64,000 nucleotides of DNA, from the NCBI RefSeq assembly GCF_022227765.1, contig NZ_JAJMLZ010000002.1, positions 372,001 to 436,000 of the forward strand, written 5' to 3'. Positions 26,262 through 35,736 of this stretch are shown one piece after another. The translations under genes and the position numbers were made by a program. The DNA comes from Ectothiorhodospira shaposhnikovii. Lineage in GTDB: Bacteria > Pseudomonadota > Gammaproteobacteria > Ectothiorhodospirales > Ectothiorhodospiraceae. Positions within the stretch are counted from its first letter, which is position 1. Every line of letters starts with the position of its first letter. Below the pieces are notes generated by a model. It did not search any database. It worked only from the letters and a program-made list of their open reading frames with translations, and had not been told where the DNA came from.

Positions 26262-26705
26262 CTATTCCACGGTCACCGTGATCTGCTCGGACACCACCGG
26301 CGGATCAAAGCTGGCATGGCGATAATCCATGAACAGCAACTGCAGGGTATGCCGGCCCGGCGGCAGACTCACCTCGGCCTCGGTCTGCCCGCCGCCGAAA
26401 TGCAGGGTGTGGTCGGTGAACGGCAGCGGCATGTCCAGATTCACCGCGTCCAGATCCTTGTTGACCAGCAGATGGTGATGACCGGTATCGGGACGATCCA
26501 CACCGGCGGGCGCCACGCCGGCCCCCTTGAGCCCCATGCGCACGGTAAAGGGCGAAGTGACCGTATCACCGTCGGCCGGGCTGATGAAGTAGACCGAGGC
26601 CCCCTCGGGCGGAGCGATGCGCCCCAGGTCCGCCTGGGCGGTGCCCAGTGTCAATAGAGCCGGTATCGACAAGATGATCAATGCGGTCAGGATTTGACGA
26701 TGCAT
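26262..26705 (-). CDS. DUF4399-domain exported protein
   Basis: The 147-residue precursor has a signal peptide (LTALIILSIPALLTLGTAQA). The mature part has the DUF4399 pattern VYFISPADGDTVTSPFTVRMGLKG and DTGHHHLLVN, ending in a beta-rich segment. The His-rich DTGHHH motif suggests metal binding, but no function is established for the family. The start at 26705 is chosen for the GGGAGG ribosome site 8 nt upstream. Confidence 0.85.
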   Translation of the reverse strand: MHRQILTALIILSIPALLTLGTAQADLGRIAPPEGASVYFISPADGDTVTSPFTVRMGLKGAGVAPAGVDRPDTGHHHLLVNKDLDAVNLDMPLPFTDHTLHFGGGQTEAEVSLPPGRHTLQLLFMDYRHASFDPPVVSEQITVTVE

Positions 26706-26895
26706 GGAGAAAACCTCCCGGGATTGATGAACCATCAAAAGTTGATCATGCCGCCAGGATTATAGCCCTTCTCCTGATTTTGGCCGACGTCGCTTGAGAA
26801 ACCCCCGGCACCCATGGATACTCCCAGGCTTCAAGAAGATCATTGATGAGGGGATCCCCCCTCGGTCAGCCAACGCATCCGCAGGAGTTGCCGCC

Positions 26896-27906
26896 ATGTC
26901 CAGGACGATCACGTCACAGCCCTCGATCCAGTTTGCCCAGGCCGTCACGGGCGCTGCCGACAAGACCGGCACCCAGGCCCCACCGTCCCCACTGCCGTCG
27001 GCCCTGAGCGGCGAGCGACGCACCCTGGACAGCAAGGCGGGCTTGCTCTGTTACTACCAGGGTGGCCCGGCCCGATCCGAGGCACAGCACACCGTGCCCC
27101 TGCTGCTCATTCACAGCGTGAATGCCGCCGGCTCCGCCTACGAAATGAAACCCCTCTATGACCACTACAGCCGCCTGCGGCCCGTCTTTGCCCTGGATCT
27201 GCCCGGCTTCGGCGGCTCGGACCGCAGCGACCGGCCCTACACGCCCCGCCTCATGACCGATGCCGTTCATGCCATGGTGCAGGAGATCCGCCGGCTGATG
27301 GGCGACGGCCCCATCGATGCCATCGCCCTGTCCCTGGGCTCGGAGTTCCTGGCCCGGGCCGCCGCCGAATCCGCCGACGATTTTCGTACCGTGGCCCTGG
27401 TCAGCCCCACCGGCTTCCGGGGTACCGGTCGCCTGGACGGCCCACCGGAAAGCACCCGGGGCATGCCCTGGCTGCACACCCTGCTCACTCGGGGTCCCTG
27501 GAACCAGGGCCTGTTCAACGCCCTGACCAAGCGCAGCGTGATCCGCTACTTCCTCAACAAGGCCTGGGGTTCCCGTCGCATCGACCTGGGCCTGCTGGAG
27601 TACAGCGTGGCCACCACCCGCCAGCCCGGCGCCCAGCATGCGCCCTATCATTTCCTGGCGGGCAACCTGTTCAGCAAGGACATCACCCGGGTCTACGAAT
27701 CCCTGACCCTGCCGGTGTTCATGTGCCACGGCGAGCGGGGCGACTTCGTGGATTATCGCGGCAAGGCCGCGGTGGAACGCCTGCCCAACTGGCAGGTGGA
27801 AGAACTGCCGACCGGCGCCCTGCCCTTCTATGAACTGCCCGACGAGTTCACGCAGAAGTATGATGCCTTCGTGGAAAAGACCCTGGGCACCACGGGCGAA
27901 GCCTGA
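26896..27906 (+). CDS. Alpha/beta-hydrolase fold protein
   Basis: The 336-residue alpha/beta hydrolase has an oxyanion region LLLIHSVNAAGSAYEM, a DLPGFGGSDRS turn typical of the fold, a nucleophile elbow ALSLGSEF (Ser in A-x-S-x-G, not the usual G-x-S-x-G) and a late acid/His region. No signal peptide is visible and the first ~55 residues are low-complexity. The substrate is unknown. A GCAGGAG ribosome site precedes the ATG. It is followed by sohB 16 bp downstream and probably co-transcribed. Confidence 0.8.
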   Translation: MSRTITSQPSIQFAQAVTGAADKTGTQAPPSPLPSALSGERRTLDSKAGLLCYYQGGPARSEAQHTVPLLLIHSVNAAGSAYEMKPLYDHYSRLRPVFALDLPGFGGSDRSDRPYTPRLMTDAVHAMVQEIRRLMGDGPIDAIALSLGSEFLARAAAESADDFRTVALVSPTGFRGTGRLDGPPESTRGMPWLHTLLTRGPWNQGLFNALTKRSVIRYFLNKAWGSRRIDLGLLEYSVATTRQPGAQHAPYHFLAGNLFSKDITRVYESLTLPVFMCHGERGDFVDYRGKAAVERLPNWQVEELPTGALPFYELPDEFTQKYDAFVEKTLGTTGEA

Positions 27907-27922
27907 TCGGGACTGAGCACCG

Positions 27923-28936
27923 ATGGAATTCCTGTACGAGTACGGCCTGTTCCTGGCCAAAGCGGTCACCTTCGTGGTGGCCGCCCTGATCCTGCTGGGC
28001 AGCATCACCGCCGCCGCCGGCGGATCCCGGGAACGGGGCCAGGAACACCTGAACGTCCGGCATCTCAACCAGCGCTACCGGGACATGGAAAAGACCCTGG
28101 GCGAGCATCTCAAGACGCCCCGCAGCCTGGGTCAGCGCCTGCGGCGACTGGGCCGGAAACAGGATGACAAGAAGCCCTCCCCGCCGCCGGACCCGGATCG
28201 CAGCCGCATCTTCGTGCTGCGCTTTCACGGCGACATTCGCGCCTCCCGGGTGGAAAACCTGCGGGAAGAGGTGTCCGCCATCCTGACCCAGGCCCGCAAG
28301 GACCTGGACCAGGTGGTGGTCTGCCTGGAGAGCGGCGGCGGCATGGTGCCCCACTACGGCCTGGCGGCCTCCCAGCTGGTCCGGCTGCGGGACGCGGGAC
28401 TGCATCTCACCGTCACCGTGGACCGGGTGGCCGCCAGCGGCGGCTATCTGATGGCGGCGGTGGCCCACCGCATCGTCGCCGCGCCCTTCGCCATCGTCGG
28501 CTCCATCGGCGTGGTGGCCCAGCTACCCAACCTGCACCGCTGGCTCAAGCGCCGGGAGGTGGACGTGGAACTGCTCACCGCCGGCGAATACAAGCGCACC
28601 CTCACCGTCCTGGGTCAGAACACCCCGGAGGGACGGGCCAAGTTCCAGCAGGAGCTGGACGAGGCCCATGCCCTGTTCAAGGCATTCCTGGGCCGTTACC
28701 GGCCCCAGCTGCACCTGGAAACAGTGGCCACCGGGGAGCACTGGTACGGGGAGCAGGCCCTGCCCCTGAATCTGGTGGACGCCCTGAGTACCAGCGACGA
28801 TGAACTCATGCGCCTGTCCAGGGAGTTCGACCTGTACGAGGTCACCTACCGCCGCAAGCAGCCCCTGGGCAAGCGCTTCAGCGGCGCCGTGGACGGGGCG
28901 CTGGACCGCGTGATGCGGCTTCTCGGCAGAACCTGA
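27923..28936 (+). CDS. sohB: SohB-type inner-membrane peptidase S49
   Basis: The 337-residue protein has an N-terminal membrane helix (LAKAVTFVVAALILLGSI), a charged linker, then a SppA/SohB serine protease domain. The nucleophile Ser lies in VDRVAASGGYLMA and the general-base Lys in LTAGEYKRTL. SohB degrades membrane or signal-peptide fragments at the periplasmic face. Sixteen bp separate it from both the hydrolase upstream and the MFS gene downstream, suggesting one transcript. Confidence 0.93.
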   Translation: MEFLYEYGLFLAKAVTFVVAALILLGSITAAAGGSRERGQEHLNVRHLNQRYRDMEKTLGEHLKTPRSLGQRLRRLGRKQDDKKPSPPPDPDRSRIFVLRFHGDIRASRVENLREEVSAILTQARKDLDQVVVCLESGGGMVPHYGLAASQLVRLRDAGLHLTVTVDRVAASGGYLMAAVAHRIVAAPFAIVGSIGVVAQLPNLHRWLKRREVDVELLTAGEYKRTLTVLGQNTPEGRAKFQQELDEAHALFKAFLGRYRPQLHLETVATGEHWYGEQALPLNLVDALSTSDDELMRLSREFDLYEVTYRRKQPLGKRFSGAVDGALDRVMRLLGRT

Positions 28937-28951
28937 GATTCCAACCAACCC

Positions 28952-30364
28952 ATGACCCAGACCAGCAACCCACCTTCCGCGGTGAAAACCCACCGGATCG
29001 GTCCCATCTATCTGGCACCGGGCATCCTGCCCCTCCACGGCTGGACCTTCTTCTACGGTGGCTTCGTCTCCATCGGTCTGCTGGTGTTCATCACCATCGG
29101 CCAGACCTACATCCTCAACGAGCACCTGAACATCCCCCTGGACCAGCAGGGCACCCTCACCGGGGATCTGGTGTTCTGGACCGAGGTGGTGGCCCTGCTG
29201 CTGTTCATACCGGCGGGGATCCTCATCGATCGCATCGGCCGAAGGCCCATCTTCATTGCCGGCTTCATGCTGCTGGCGGCCACCTATGTGCTCTATCCGC
29301 TGGCGGGCTCCAGCGATGACCTGTTCCTGTATCGGGCCATCTATGCCATGGGCATCGTCGCCATTGCCGGCGCCCTGTCCACGGTGCTGGCGGATTACCC
29401 GGCGGAGCGTTCCCGGGGCAAGCTGGTGGCCATCATCGGCATGCTCAACGGCCTGGGGATCGTCATGATCGGCCAGATGTTCGGGGTGCTGCCGGAGGTG
29501 TTCACCGCCCGCGGGGTCAGCGGCACCGATGCCGGGCTCTACACCCATCTGCTGGTGGCGGGGCTGGCGGTGGTCTCCGCCATCATCATCGGCTTCGGTC
29601 TCAAGGGCGGGGTGCCACCCACCCGGGAGGCCCGCCCGCCGGTGCGCAAGCTGCTGGTCACCGGGGTGACCGAGGCCCGCAACCCGCGCATCCTGCTGGC
29701 CTACGGCGCGGCCTTCATCGCCCGGGGCGACCAGTCCATCAATGCCGCCTTCGTCGTGCTCTGGGGCACCACGGTGGGCATCGGCATGGGCATGAGTTCG
29801 CCCGAGGCCATCAAGCAGGCCACCCTCATCTTCGTCATCACCCAGGTGGCGGCCCTGCTCTCGGCGCCGCTGCTGGGGCCGCTGGTGGATCGCCTGAACC
29901 GGGTCACCGCCCTCGGCGTCTGCATGGGCCTGGCGGCCCTGGGCAACTTGGCGGTGATCTTCATGGACAATCCCCTGGGCGGCGGCACCACCTGGATCTT
30001 CTTCGTGCTGCTGGGCATCGGCCAGATGAGCGTGTTCCTGGGCGGGCAGTCCCTGATCGGCCAGGAAGCCCCCAAGGCCACCCGCGGCTCGGTACTGGCC
30101 ATGTTCAACATCAGCGGCGCCCTGGGCATCCTGCTGATCATGATGATCGGCGGCCGCCTGTTCGACCACATCGATCCCCGCGCCCCCTTCGTCCTGGTGG
30201 GCGTCATCAACATCCTGATGATGCTGGCCAGCTTCTATGTCCGGGCCAAGGCCCCCGGCATGAGCATCTCCCAGGTGGAAGCGGAGCGGGACGGCATGAC
30301 CTCCATGGAGTCCCAGGACCCATGGATCGACCCGGCCCACCGGCCGCGGGATCGCAAGACCTGA
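28952..30364 (+). CDS. Major facilitator superfamily transporter
   Basis: The 470-residue protein has about twelve predicted helices and the MFS loop motif IDRIGRRPIFIAGF between helices 2 and 3. The second half begins around VTGVTEARNPRILLAYG, and a charged soluble tail of about 40 residues ends the protein. The N-terminus (YLAPGILPLHGWTFFYGGF) is not diagnostic. The substrate is unknown. It follows sohB by 15 bp and precedes ppnP by 20 bp. Confidence 0.88.
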   Translation: MTQTSNPPSAVKTHRIGPIYLAPGILPLHGWTFFYGGFVSIGLLVFITIGQTYILNEHLNIPLDQQGTLTGDLVFWTEVVALLLFIPAGILIDRIGRRPIFIAGFMLLAATYVLYPLAGSSDDLFLYRAIYAMGIVAIAGALSTVLADYPAERSRGKLVAIIGMLNGLGIVMIGQMFGVLPEVFTARGVSGTDAGLYTHLLVAGLAVVSAIIIGFGLKGGVPPTREARPPVRKLLVTGVTEARNPRILLAYGAAFIARGDQSINAAFVVLWGTTVGIGMGMSSPEAIKQATLIFVITQVAALLSAPLLGPLVDRLNRVTALGVCMGLAALGNLAVIFMDNPLGGGTTWIFFVLLGIGQMSVFLGGQSLIGQEAPKATRGSVLAMFNISGALGILLIMMIGGRLFDHIDPRAPFVLVGVINILMMLASFYVRAKAPGMSISQVEAERDGMTSMESQDPWIDPAHRPRDRKT

Positions 30365-30384
30365 CCTTTTTCGGAGCACTTTCC

Positions 30385-30708
30385 ATGAGCATCACCCAAC
30401 AGTTCGACAACGTCACCCTGAACACCCAGGCCAATGTGTACTTTGACGGCAAGTGCGTCAGCCACGGCTTCACCCTGGCGGACGGCACCCGCAAGTCGGT
30501 GGGGGTGATCCTGCCCGCCCGCCTGACCTTCAACACCGGGGCGCCGGAGATCATGGAATGCGTGGCCGGTGCTTGCCGGGTCCGCCTGCCGGGAGAGGAT
30601 GCATGGCGCAGCATCGCTGCCGGAGAGTCATTCCCGGTGCCCGGCGACGCCAGCTTCGATATCGAAGTGGACGGCGAGCCCTTCCACTACATCTGCCACT
30701 TCGGATAA
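30385..30708 (+). CDS. ppnP: Pyrimidine/purine nucleoside phosphorylase PpnP
   Basis: The 107-residue cupin-fold protein matches PpnP/YaiE (UPF0345). Conserved parts are ANVYFDGKCVSHGFTL, GVILPARLTFNTGAPEIMECVAG and the C-terminal FHYICHFG. The enzyme cleaves many nucleosides by phosphorolysis. The start ATG at 30385 has GGAG 9 nt upstream. It is the last gene of the plus-strand run and is convergent with gspN. Confidence 0.95.
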   Translation: MSITQQFDNVTLNTQANVYFDGKCVSHGFTLADGTRKSVGVILPARLTFNTGAPEIMECVAGACRVRLPGEDAWRSIAAGESFPVPGDASFDIEVDGEPFHYICHFG

Positions 30709-30727
30709 TCGTTGCCGCGACGGCGGC

Positions 30728-31498
30728 TCAGAAGCGTCCGGACAGGTTCAGGGGAACCCTGCCTTCCGCGTCCGGCCGCCCCATGAAGCCCAGGGCCTGG
30801 GACAGCTCCCGACGGGCGCCTTCCCGCGTCCCCAGGCGCAGACGCAGCTGGTAGGCCCCGTCCGGGGCCAGTCCCGCCGTGCCTTCCGCGAACAACGGCC
30901 CGCCCTGATCGCGGATGACGGCCTCCAGATGACCCGCCTCGGTGGCGGTCAGGGTGGCCCGCAGATCCCCCAGGGGGAGGGGTTCGGGCAGTCCCGAGGC
31001 GGCATTGAGCCAGCCCACCACGCCCTCCACCTGACTGAAACGCCCCTGCCGGTCAAGCCGCAGGCTGGGGATGTCCGCCAGGACCCGCCCCTGCACGATC
31101 ACCGGCAGGGTCAGATAGGCCTCGGCCAGTGCCGCCGCCGGCAGGTCGGCCCGCAGATCCCGCAGGCGCAGGCCCGAAGGGTGAAGACCCAGGCGGCCGG
31201 CGGCCGTCCCGCCCGCCGGCCGCAGGGTGACATCCACCCGCAACTCCCCGCGCAGCCCCGCCAGGGGACGTACCCGCCATTGCAGATCCGACAGCATCAG
31301 TTCATCCAGCCGGACCTGTCGCGCCTGCCCCTGCCAGAGGGTGCCGGACATCCCCGCCGGCTCCACCCCGTCAGGCACCAGTCCCCGGTCACGGGCCAGT
31401 TGCCAGGCGAAGGATGCCGGCAGGGTCACCAGCAGGAAGATCAGATAGGCGATTCCCCCCAGTACCAGGTAATGCCACGACTTCAGACCCGACTTCAC
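30728..31498 (-). CDS. gspN: Type II secretion system protein N
   Basis: The 256-residue protein has an N-terminal membrane helix (YLVLGGIAYLIFLLVTLPA) and the GspN pattern GMSGTLWQGQARQV near residue 50, followed by a beta-rich periplasmic domain. GspN is an accessory inner-membrane component. Its ATG overlaps the gspM stop (ATGA); it is the last gene of the gspC-N operon. Confidence 0.9.
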   Translation of the reverse strand: MKSGLKSWHYLVLGGIAYLIFLLVTLPASFAWQLARDRGLVPDGVEPAGMSGTLWQGQARQVRLDELMLSDLQWRVRPLAGLRGELRVDVTLRPAGGTAAGRLGLHPSGLRLRDLRADLPAAALAEAYLTLPVIVQGRVLADIPSLRLDRQGRFSQVEGVVGWLNAASGLPEPLPLGDLRATLTATEAGHLEAVIRDQGGPLFAEGTAGLAPDGAYQLRLRLGTREGARRELSQALGFMGRPDAEGRVPLNLSGRF

Positions 31499-31986
31499 GC
31501 CCCCTGCCCCTCCAGCACCAGTCGTGCATTGACCCGGCCGGCGGCCGGCTGGCGGTCCACGACCAGACCGCTGACCTGAATCCCGTACTGCTGCCCCAGC
31601 CCGTCCAGCCAGCGTAACAGGTCATCGAAGGCGACATTCTCCATCCACACACGGACCGTCCCCGTCCCCTCCGGCTGGACCCGCCGCAGACTGGAGGCCA
31701 GGTTCGCCTGCCTGGCCGTGGCATCCACCAGCCCCAGCAGGGACTGGGTGCCCTGGGCCGCGGGCGCGGGACCGGACTGCCCCCTGGCGGCCCGCACCTG
31801 CGCCGAGGCCGCCTCCATCCAGCCCAGATCCCCCTGCAGTCGCTCCACCGTTCGCGCCGTGGCCTCCACCCGGTCATTGAGAGGTAGCCAGATCAGGCCA
31901 TAGGGCAGGATCAGCGCCAGGCACAGACCTCCCAGGGTCAGGATCCGCCGGTCGCGGGATGAGAGTGTTTGCCACCACGGGATCAT
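31495..31986 (-). CDS. gspM: Type II secretion system protein M
   Basis: The 163-residue protein has a short cytoplasmic N-terminus (WWQTLSSRDRRIL), one membrane helix (LGGLCLALILPYGLIWLPL), a coiled segment and a ferredoxin-like periplasmic domain, the GspM layout. GspM anchors GspL and GspE to the inner-membrane platform. It overlaps gspL by 4 nt and gspN by 4 nt. Confidence 0.92.
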   Translation of the reverse strand: MIPWWQTLSSRDRRILTLGGLCLALILPYGLIWLPLNDRVEATARTVERLQGDLGWMEAASAQVRAARGQSGPAPAAQGTQSLLGLVDATARQANLASSLRRVQPEGTGTVRVWMENVAFDDLLRWLDGLGQQYGIQVSGLVVDRQPAAGRVNARLVLEGQGA

Positions 31987-33239
31987 GACTCGTTGCTCCG
32001 GATCAGGATGCGGCTGTCCACCCGGTCTTCCCGGGTGCTGGCGGACTGGATCTCCACGCTCCAGCCGGGATTCGACTCCAGTTGCCGTCGCAGGCGGTCC
32101 AGACTCTGGAGGTCGGCCAGATGCAGGTCCAGATCCAGTCGACCCGGCTGGTAGCGCAGACTCTGGATCATCAGCCCCTGCTCGGCGGCCAGGGCCGGGC
32201 CGGCCACCGTCAGCAGGGCCTCCAGGCCGGAGGCTGTCGGGCCGCCGCCCTGGCCCTGGTGCAGGCTGTTGAGGGCGCTCTGCATCTGGCGCCGGGGGTC
32301 CACCACGCGGCTGCCGGGGAAAGTCCGCTCAAAAACCTGAGTGATCTCCCGCTCCAGCCGGTCCCGCTCCGCCTGCAGGGTGTGCAATTCCCACCCCAGG
32401 GCAATGAACTGGACCACGACCAGCGCCAGCAACAGGGCCGCCGCCGGACGCCAGGGGCGCCACCACCGGCCCAGGCCGTCGCGGGGACTGAAGGCACCAC
32501 TGGCCAGATTGAAGGGTGCCGATTTCGGCCAGGCTTCGACAATGGCGGCCGCCAGACCCGCGGCGGCAACAGGGCGTGCGACCGGTATCCCGAGCGCCGG
32601 CTCCAGGCGTTCCAGGGCCTGATCCTCGGGCAGTGCCGATCCATGACGGCGGATCTCCAGGCGCTCGGGACGCCGCTCCGGCGGGGTTTCATCCCAGTGC
32701 AGTTGCAGCAGGAAGGCAGCGTTGTCCCGCTCCATGGCCATGCCGTCGCCCTCGGCCGTGGCCAGCCAGGCCAGGCTTCCTTCCAGCCAGATCGTCCAGG
32801 CATCCGGCGCCGTGGGCAGGACGGCGGTCTCGGGCACCATCAGCCGAGGTTCCAGCCCCTGCCCGCGCAAGGCTTCCCGCCAGGCCCGCATGTCCTCCAC
32901 GGACACCACGGCCACCCGCAGGCGTCCATCCGGGTCCCGGGCGCCGGGGACGAAATGCAGGCTTTCCACATCGTCCGCCAGCTGGTCCTCCAGGGCATAG
33001 GGCAACGCCTTCATCATCGCCCGGCTGTTGCGAGTGGGCATTTCCACGCGGGTGAGCAGGACCCGCGATCCGGGAACCAGCATGATCAGACGACCGGCCG
33101 GGAGCTGCCCCGCCAGCACCTCCAGCCCCGCCGGGGACAGGGCCTGCACGGTGCCGTCCGTCATCTGCAGCAGGGCTTCCCAGGGCGCCCCGGGATTGCC
33201 GGCATCGGTGGGTCTCAAAAAGACCTGGCTGGGGTTCAC
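31983..33239 (-). CDS. gspL: Type II secretion system protein L
   Basis: The protein of 418 residues has a cytoplasmic actin-like domain that recruits GspE (VEMPTRNSRAMMKALPYALEDQLADDVE is the conserved GspL stretch), one membrane helix around AAALLLALVVVQFIALGW and a periplasmic ferredoxin-like domain. A GTG at 33239 is taken as the start because it lies 7 nt after a GGAG ribosome site; the frame extends further upstream but that part overlaps the end of gspK and shows no GspL similarity. Confidence 0.92.
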   Translation of the reverse strand: MNPSQVFLRPTDAGNPGAPWEALLQMTDGTVQALSPAGLEVLAGQLPAGRLIMLVPGSRVLLTRVEMPTRNSRAMMKALPYALEDQLADDVESLHFVPGARDPDGRLRVAVVSVEDMRAWREALRGQGLEPRLMVPETAVLPTAPDAWTIWLEGSLAWLATAEGDGMAMERDNAAFLLQLHWDETPPERRPERLEIRRHGSALPEDQALERLEPALGIPVARPVAAAGLAAAIVEAWPKSAPFNLASGAFSPRDGLGRWWRPWRPAAALLLALVVVQFIALGWELHTLQAERDRLEREITQVFERTFPGSRVVDPRRQMQSALNSLHQGQGGGPTASGLEALLTVAGPALAAEQGLMIQSLRYQPGRLDLDLHLADLQSLDRLRRQLESNPGWSVEIQSASTREDRVDSRILIRSNES

Positions 33240-33307
33240 GGATCGTCTCCGGTGATCGGGCAAGAAGGCATCATCATGGCAAATTTCATCAGGATCTGCA
33301 GGGGGCT

Positions 33308-34117
33308 TCAGGGCCCGCAGGCGGTCTGCTCCCGCAACACCACCCGCTGTTCCCGGGTATCCAGCACACTGCAGAGCAGGAAACGCCGCCCGGCCAGCTC
33401 CGTGCGAACCGCCAGACGGAAGTACCGGGACTCCACCGTCGTGTCCTCGGCGGTGCCGAAGGCCCGCTGCAGGATTTCCGGGGCCTCGTGCAGATTCATG
33501 ATGGAGGTGGTCTCCGGCAGGGCGGTCACATAGGGGGCCACGGCCCACCAGACCGGTGTCGTCACCCCCAGCACCAGCCGCAGTTCGCTGGGGCTGAGCA
33601 TGGACCGGTTCCCGCTCAGGTAGGGCGGGTCCAGGGCCCGATAGGCGGGGTCATCGGTCTCCGGATCGAGCCAGTCGGTGAGATGGACCAGCAGGCGTTC
33701 GGGATCCAGGCGCAGGTCCGGGGTTTCCCGGGCAATCTCCTCCAACAGCCGGACAAATCCCTGCCGCAGTTCCTCGTCTTCCCGGGCCAGGGCATTGAGA
33801 TTGAAGCGGCAATGCAGGTCTTCCAGCAGGACGACCAGCTCCGCCCCTTCCAGATAGACGGGAATCGCCGGAGACACACACCCCTCCCAGGGCAGTTCAT
33901 CATCCTCGTCGCGCTCCCCCAGCAGGCGCAGGGCATAGGCTTCCGCCCCCAGGGAGAGCTGATAGGCCTGGTCATGGGTGAAGACATTGGTGGTCCGGCG
34001 GATATCCAGATGCTGCCGGGTGGCCATGGAGACGGCGGCGATGGTGGCCAGGGCCACCACCAGCAGTGCGGTGATCAGGGCGACGCCCCGTTGACGGCGA
34101 TACATGGCGGCGGTCAC
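33308..34117 (-). CDS. gspK: Type II secretion minor pseudopilin GspK
   Basis: The 269-residue protein begins with a pseudopilin-like leader and helix (RRQRG|VALITALLVVALATIAAV); position +5 is Thr rather than Glu, as expected for GspK. The large globular domain contains the conserved DLHCRFNLNAL segment and Asp residues of the calcium sites. GspK caps the pseudopilus tip with GspI and GspJ. The Met at 34105 is an alternative start. Confidence 0.93.
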   Translation of the reverse strand: MTAAMYRRQRGVALITALLVVALATIAAVSMATRQHLDIRRTTNVFTHDQAYQLSLGAEAYALRLLGERDEDDELPWEGCVSPAIPVYLEGAELVVLLEDLHCRFNLNALAREDEELRQGFVRLLEEIARETPDLRLDPERLLVHLTDWLDPETDDPAYRALDPPYLSGNRSMLSPSELRLVLGVTTPVWWAVAPYVTALPETTSIMNLHEAPEILQRAFGTAEDTTVESRYFRLAVRTELAGRRFLLCSVLDTREQRVVLREQTACGP

Positions 34118-34124
34118 CGGCGGG

Positions 34125-34781
34125 TCATGAATGGGTCACGGGAAACAGCCGCGATACCCGGCCGATCCCTTCCAGGTCCAGGATGATCTCCACCGCCAAC
34201 GGCAGGGCCATGTCCTGTGAATCCCCCCCCAGGGGCGGCCAGAAGGCCGATGTGGTCAGGCCCTCGATCCCGTCCCGATGATGGAAGCGCAGCTCCCAGT
34301 CCCGCAACCCGAACCCCTCCCGGCGCAGGATCACGGGCATGCGGCCGACGGGAGTCTCCCCGCCCCCGTCCAATGCGGACCAGTAAAGCCGATACAAACT
34401 GCCCTCATCCATCTCCCAGGCCACCCGCTGCAGGCTGCTGCGACCGGCACCGCCCCGCACCCCGGCGCGGATCACCTCCAGCCGCGGCGGCACCCGGAGG
34501 CCGTCATGACGGATCGGCGGCTGGAACTCTCCCAGGCCGTCCCGGGCCGGGCGACGGGCCACCTGCTCCAGATCCCGCCCCAGCAGGGTCATGGCCATCT
34601 GCACCTCCGCCAGACGGGCGGCGGACTCATCCGTCAGGGCCCGCGCCTCCAGTACCGCCCGCAGGCCGCCGTAGGCCATCACCGAGACCAGGGCAAACAC
34701 GGCCAGGGAGACGATCAGCTCCAGCAGGGTGAAACCGCGTCCGTAGCGTGCAGAAGGGGGGCGACGGAGGCTCATTGCCAA
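34125..34781 (-). CDS. gspJ: Type II secretion minor pseudopilin GspJ
   Basis: The 218-residue protein has the prepilin leader ending RYGRG|FTLLELIVSLAVFALVS with Glu at +5. The globular part has the GspJ features RDLEQVARRPARDGLGE and a terminal VEIILDLEGIGRVSRLF. It forms the pseudopilus tip complex with GspI and GspK. It overlaps the gspI 3' end by 10 nt. Confidence 0.94.
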   Translation of the reverse strand: MAMSLRRPPSARYGRGFTLLELIVSLAVFALVSVMAYGGLRAVLEARALTDESAARLAEVQMAMTLLGRDLEQVARRPARDGLGEFQPPIRHDGLRVPPRLEVIRAGVRGGAGRSSLQRVAWEMDEGSLYRLYWSALDGGGETPVGRMPVILRREGFGLRDWELRFHHRDGIEGLTTSAFWPPLGGDSQDMALPLAVEIILDLEGIGRVSRLFPVTHS

Positions 34782-35167
34782 TTCAGGTACCCCACCAACC
34801 GGGCCAGGGGGGAGGTGTCCGGATCATCCCGGTCACGGACGCTGATCTCGATCCGGGGCACGGGTCCCAGTTCAAAACCGCCCACATCCAGCATGGCCGG
34901 ATCCAGACGCGCCTCCCAGAACCATTCCCGTTCCGCCATCATGCTGCTCCCCCGCACCACGGCCTCGGCCGGGGCATCCAGCCCGGCCCGATAGCGGTCC
35001 ATGACGTTGGAGGCCACCCAGTGGGCATAGGTGCGGTCACGCAGTTCGGCGGCGATGCGGGCGTTGTCACTGCCCAGCTTGATCACCGCGCCCAGGGCCA
35101 CCGCCAGGATGGTGACCGCCACCAGCACCTCCAGCAGGGTGAAACCCTGTTGCGGCCTCAGCGCCAT
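34772..35167 (-). CDS. gspI: Type II secretion minor pseudopilin GspI
   Basis: The 131-residue protein begins MALRPQQG|FTLLEVLVAVTILAVAL, a class III signal, and has the GspI feature YAHWVASNVMDRYR. The start at 35167 overlaps the last bases of gspH. It is part of the tip complex of the pseudopilus. Confidence 0.94.
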   Translation of the reverse strand: MALRPQQGFTLLEVLVAVTILAVALGAVIKLGSDNARIAAELRDRTYAHWVASNVMDRYRAGLDAPAEAVVRGSSMMAEREWFWEARLDPAMLDVGGFELGPVPRIEISVRDRDDPDTSPLARLVGYLNWQ

Positions 35168-35736
35168 GGCCGCAATTCCCTGCCGTGAGGGTCCGCCGGT
35201 TCCAGTATCTCGATCCGCCCCCCGGGATGACCTCGAATGACGAAGCGGGGTGTGCGGGCCTGATCGGTCAGCCACTGCAGTTCAAAGGGGGTGATCTCGC
35301 CGCTGATGCCCAGGTATACATGGGGCGCCGGATTGGCCGGCTCCCGCTCCAGGCTCACCGGCTGCCCCTCCAGAGACAGGGCCAGCTCGATGCCCAGCCC
35401 CCCGAGCTCGCGCCATTGCAACGGTCGATCCCCCGGCACCGGGAGCCACTCGTAGCTGCGGGCATCCACCTGATATTCGCGCAGAAAGCCGTACCCGTGC
35501 CGACCCACGCTCAGGGCGGTCTCCTCGGCGGTGAGGATGCCCTCGTCCCGGGCCAGGTCGACCAGGGCGACAAAGCGGCGCATTTCCTGTTCGATGTGAC
35601 GATCGCGGCCGCCGTCGCCCACCGCGATCACCGCAAAGGTGACCATGATGCCGACGATGAACAGCACCACCACCACCTCCAGCAGGGTGAAGCCGCGACA
35701 GGAATGGTCGGGGCCGGACGGGGACATCCGGATCAC
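35158..35736 (-). CDS. gspH: Type II secretion minor pseudopilin GspH
   Basis: The 192-residue protein has leader CRG|FTLLEVVVVLFIVGIMVTF and the GspH-type globular domain (LSVGRHGYGFLREYQVD, TPFELQWLT). GspH links the tip complex to the GspG fibre. Start Met at 35736 overlaps the gspG stop by 4 nt; Met at 35727 is an alternative. Confidence 0.93.
   Translation of the reverse strand: MIRMSPSGPDHSCRGFTLLEVVVVLFIVGIMVTFAVIAVGDGGRDRHIEQEMRRFVALVDLARDEGILTAEETALSVGRHGYGFLREYQVDARSYEWLPVPGDRPLQWRELGGLGIELALSLEGQPVSLEREPANPAPHVYLGISGEITPFELQWLTDQARTPRFVIRGHPGGRIEILEPADPHGRELRPWR

Noticed and set aside
27050-27906. Haloalkane dehalogenase or other named hydrolase
   Set aside because: The fold is clear but the nucleophile elbow is A-x-S-x-G and no subfamily motif supports a specific substrate.
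28523-30379. 618-codon minus-strand open frame
   Set aside because: Composed of His/Gly/Gln/Asp-rich nonsense antisense to sohB and the MFS gene, with no recognisable motif.
31983-33548. Extended gspL beginning upstream of 33239
   Set aside because: The extra 103 residues are a frame-shifted reading of the gspK end; the GTG at 33239 has a good ribosome site and gives the normal GspL length.
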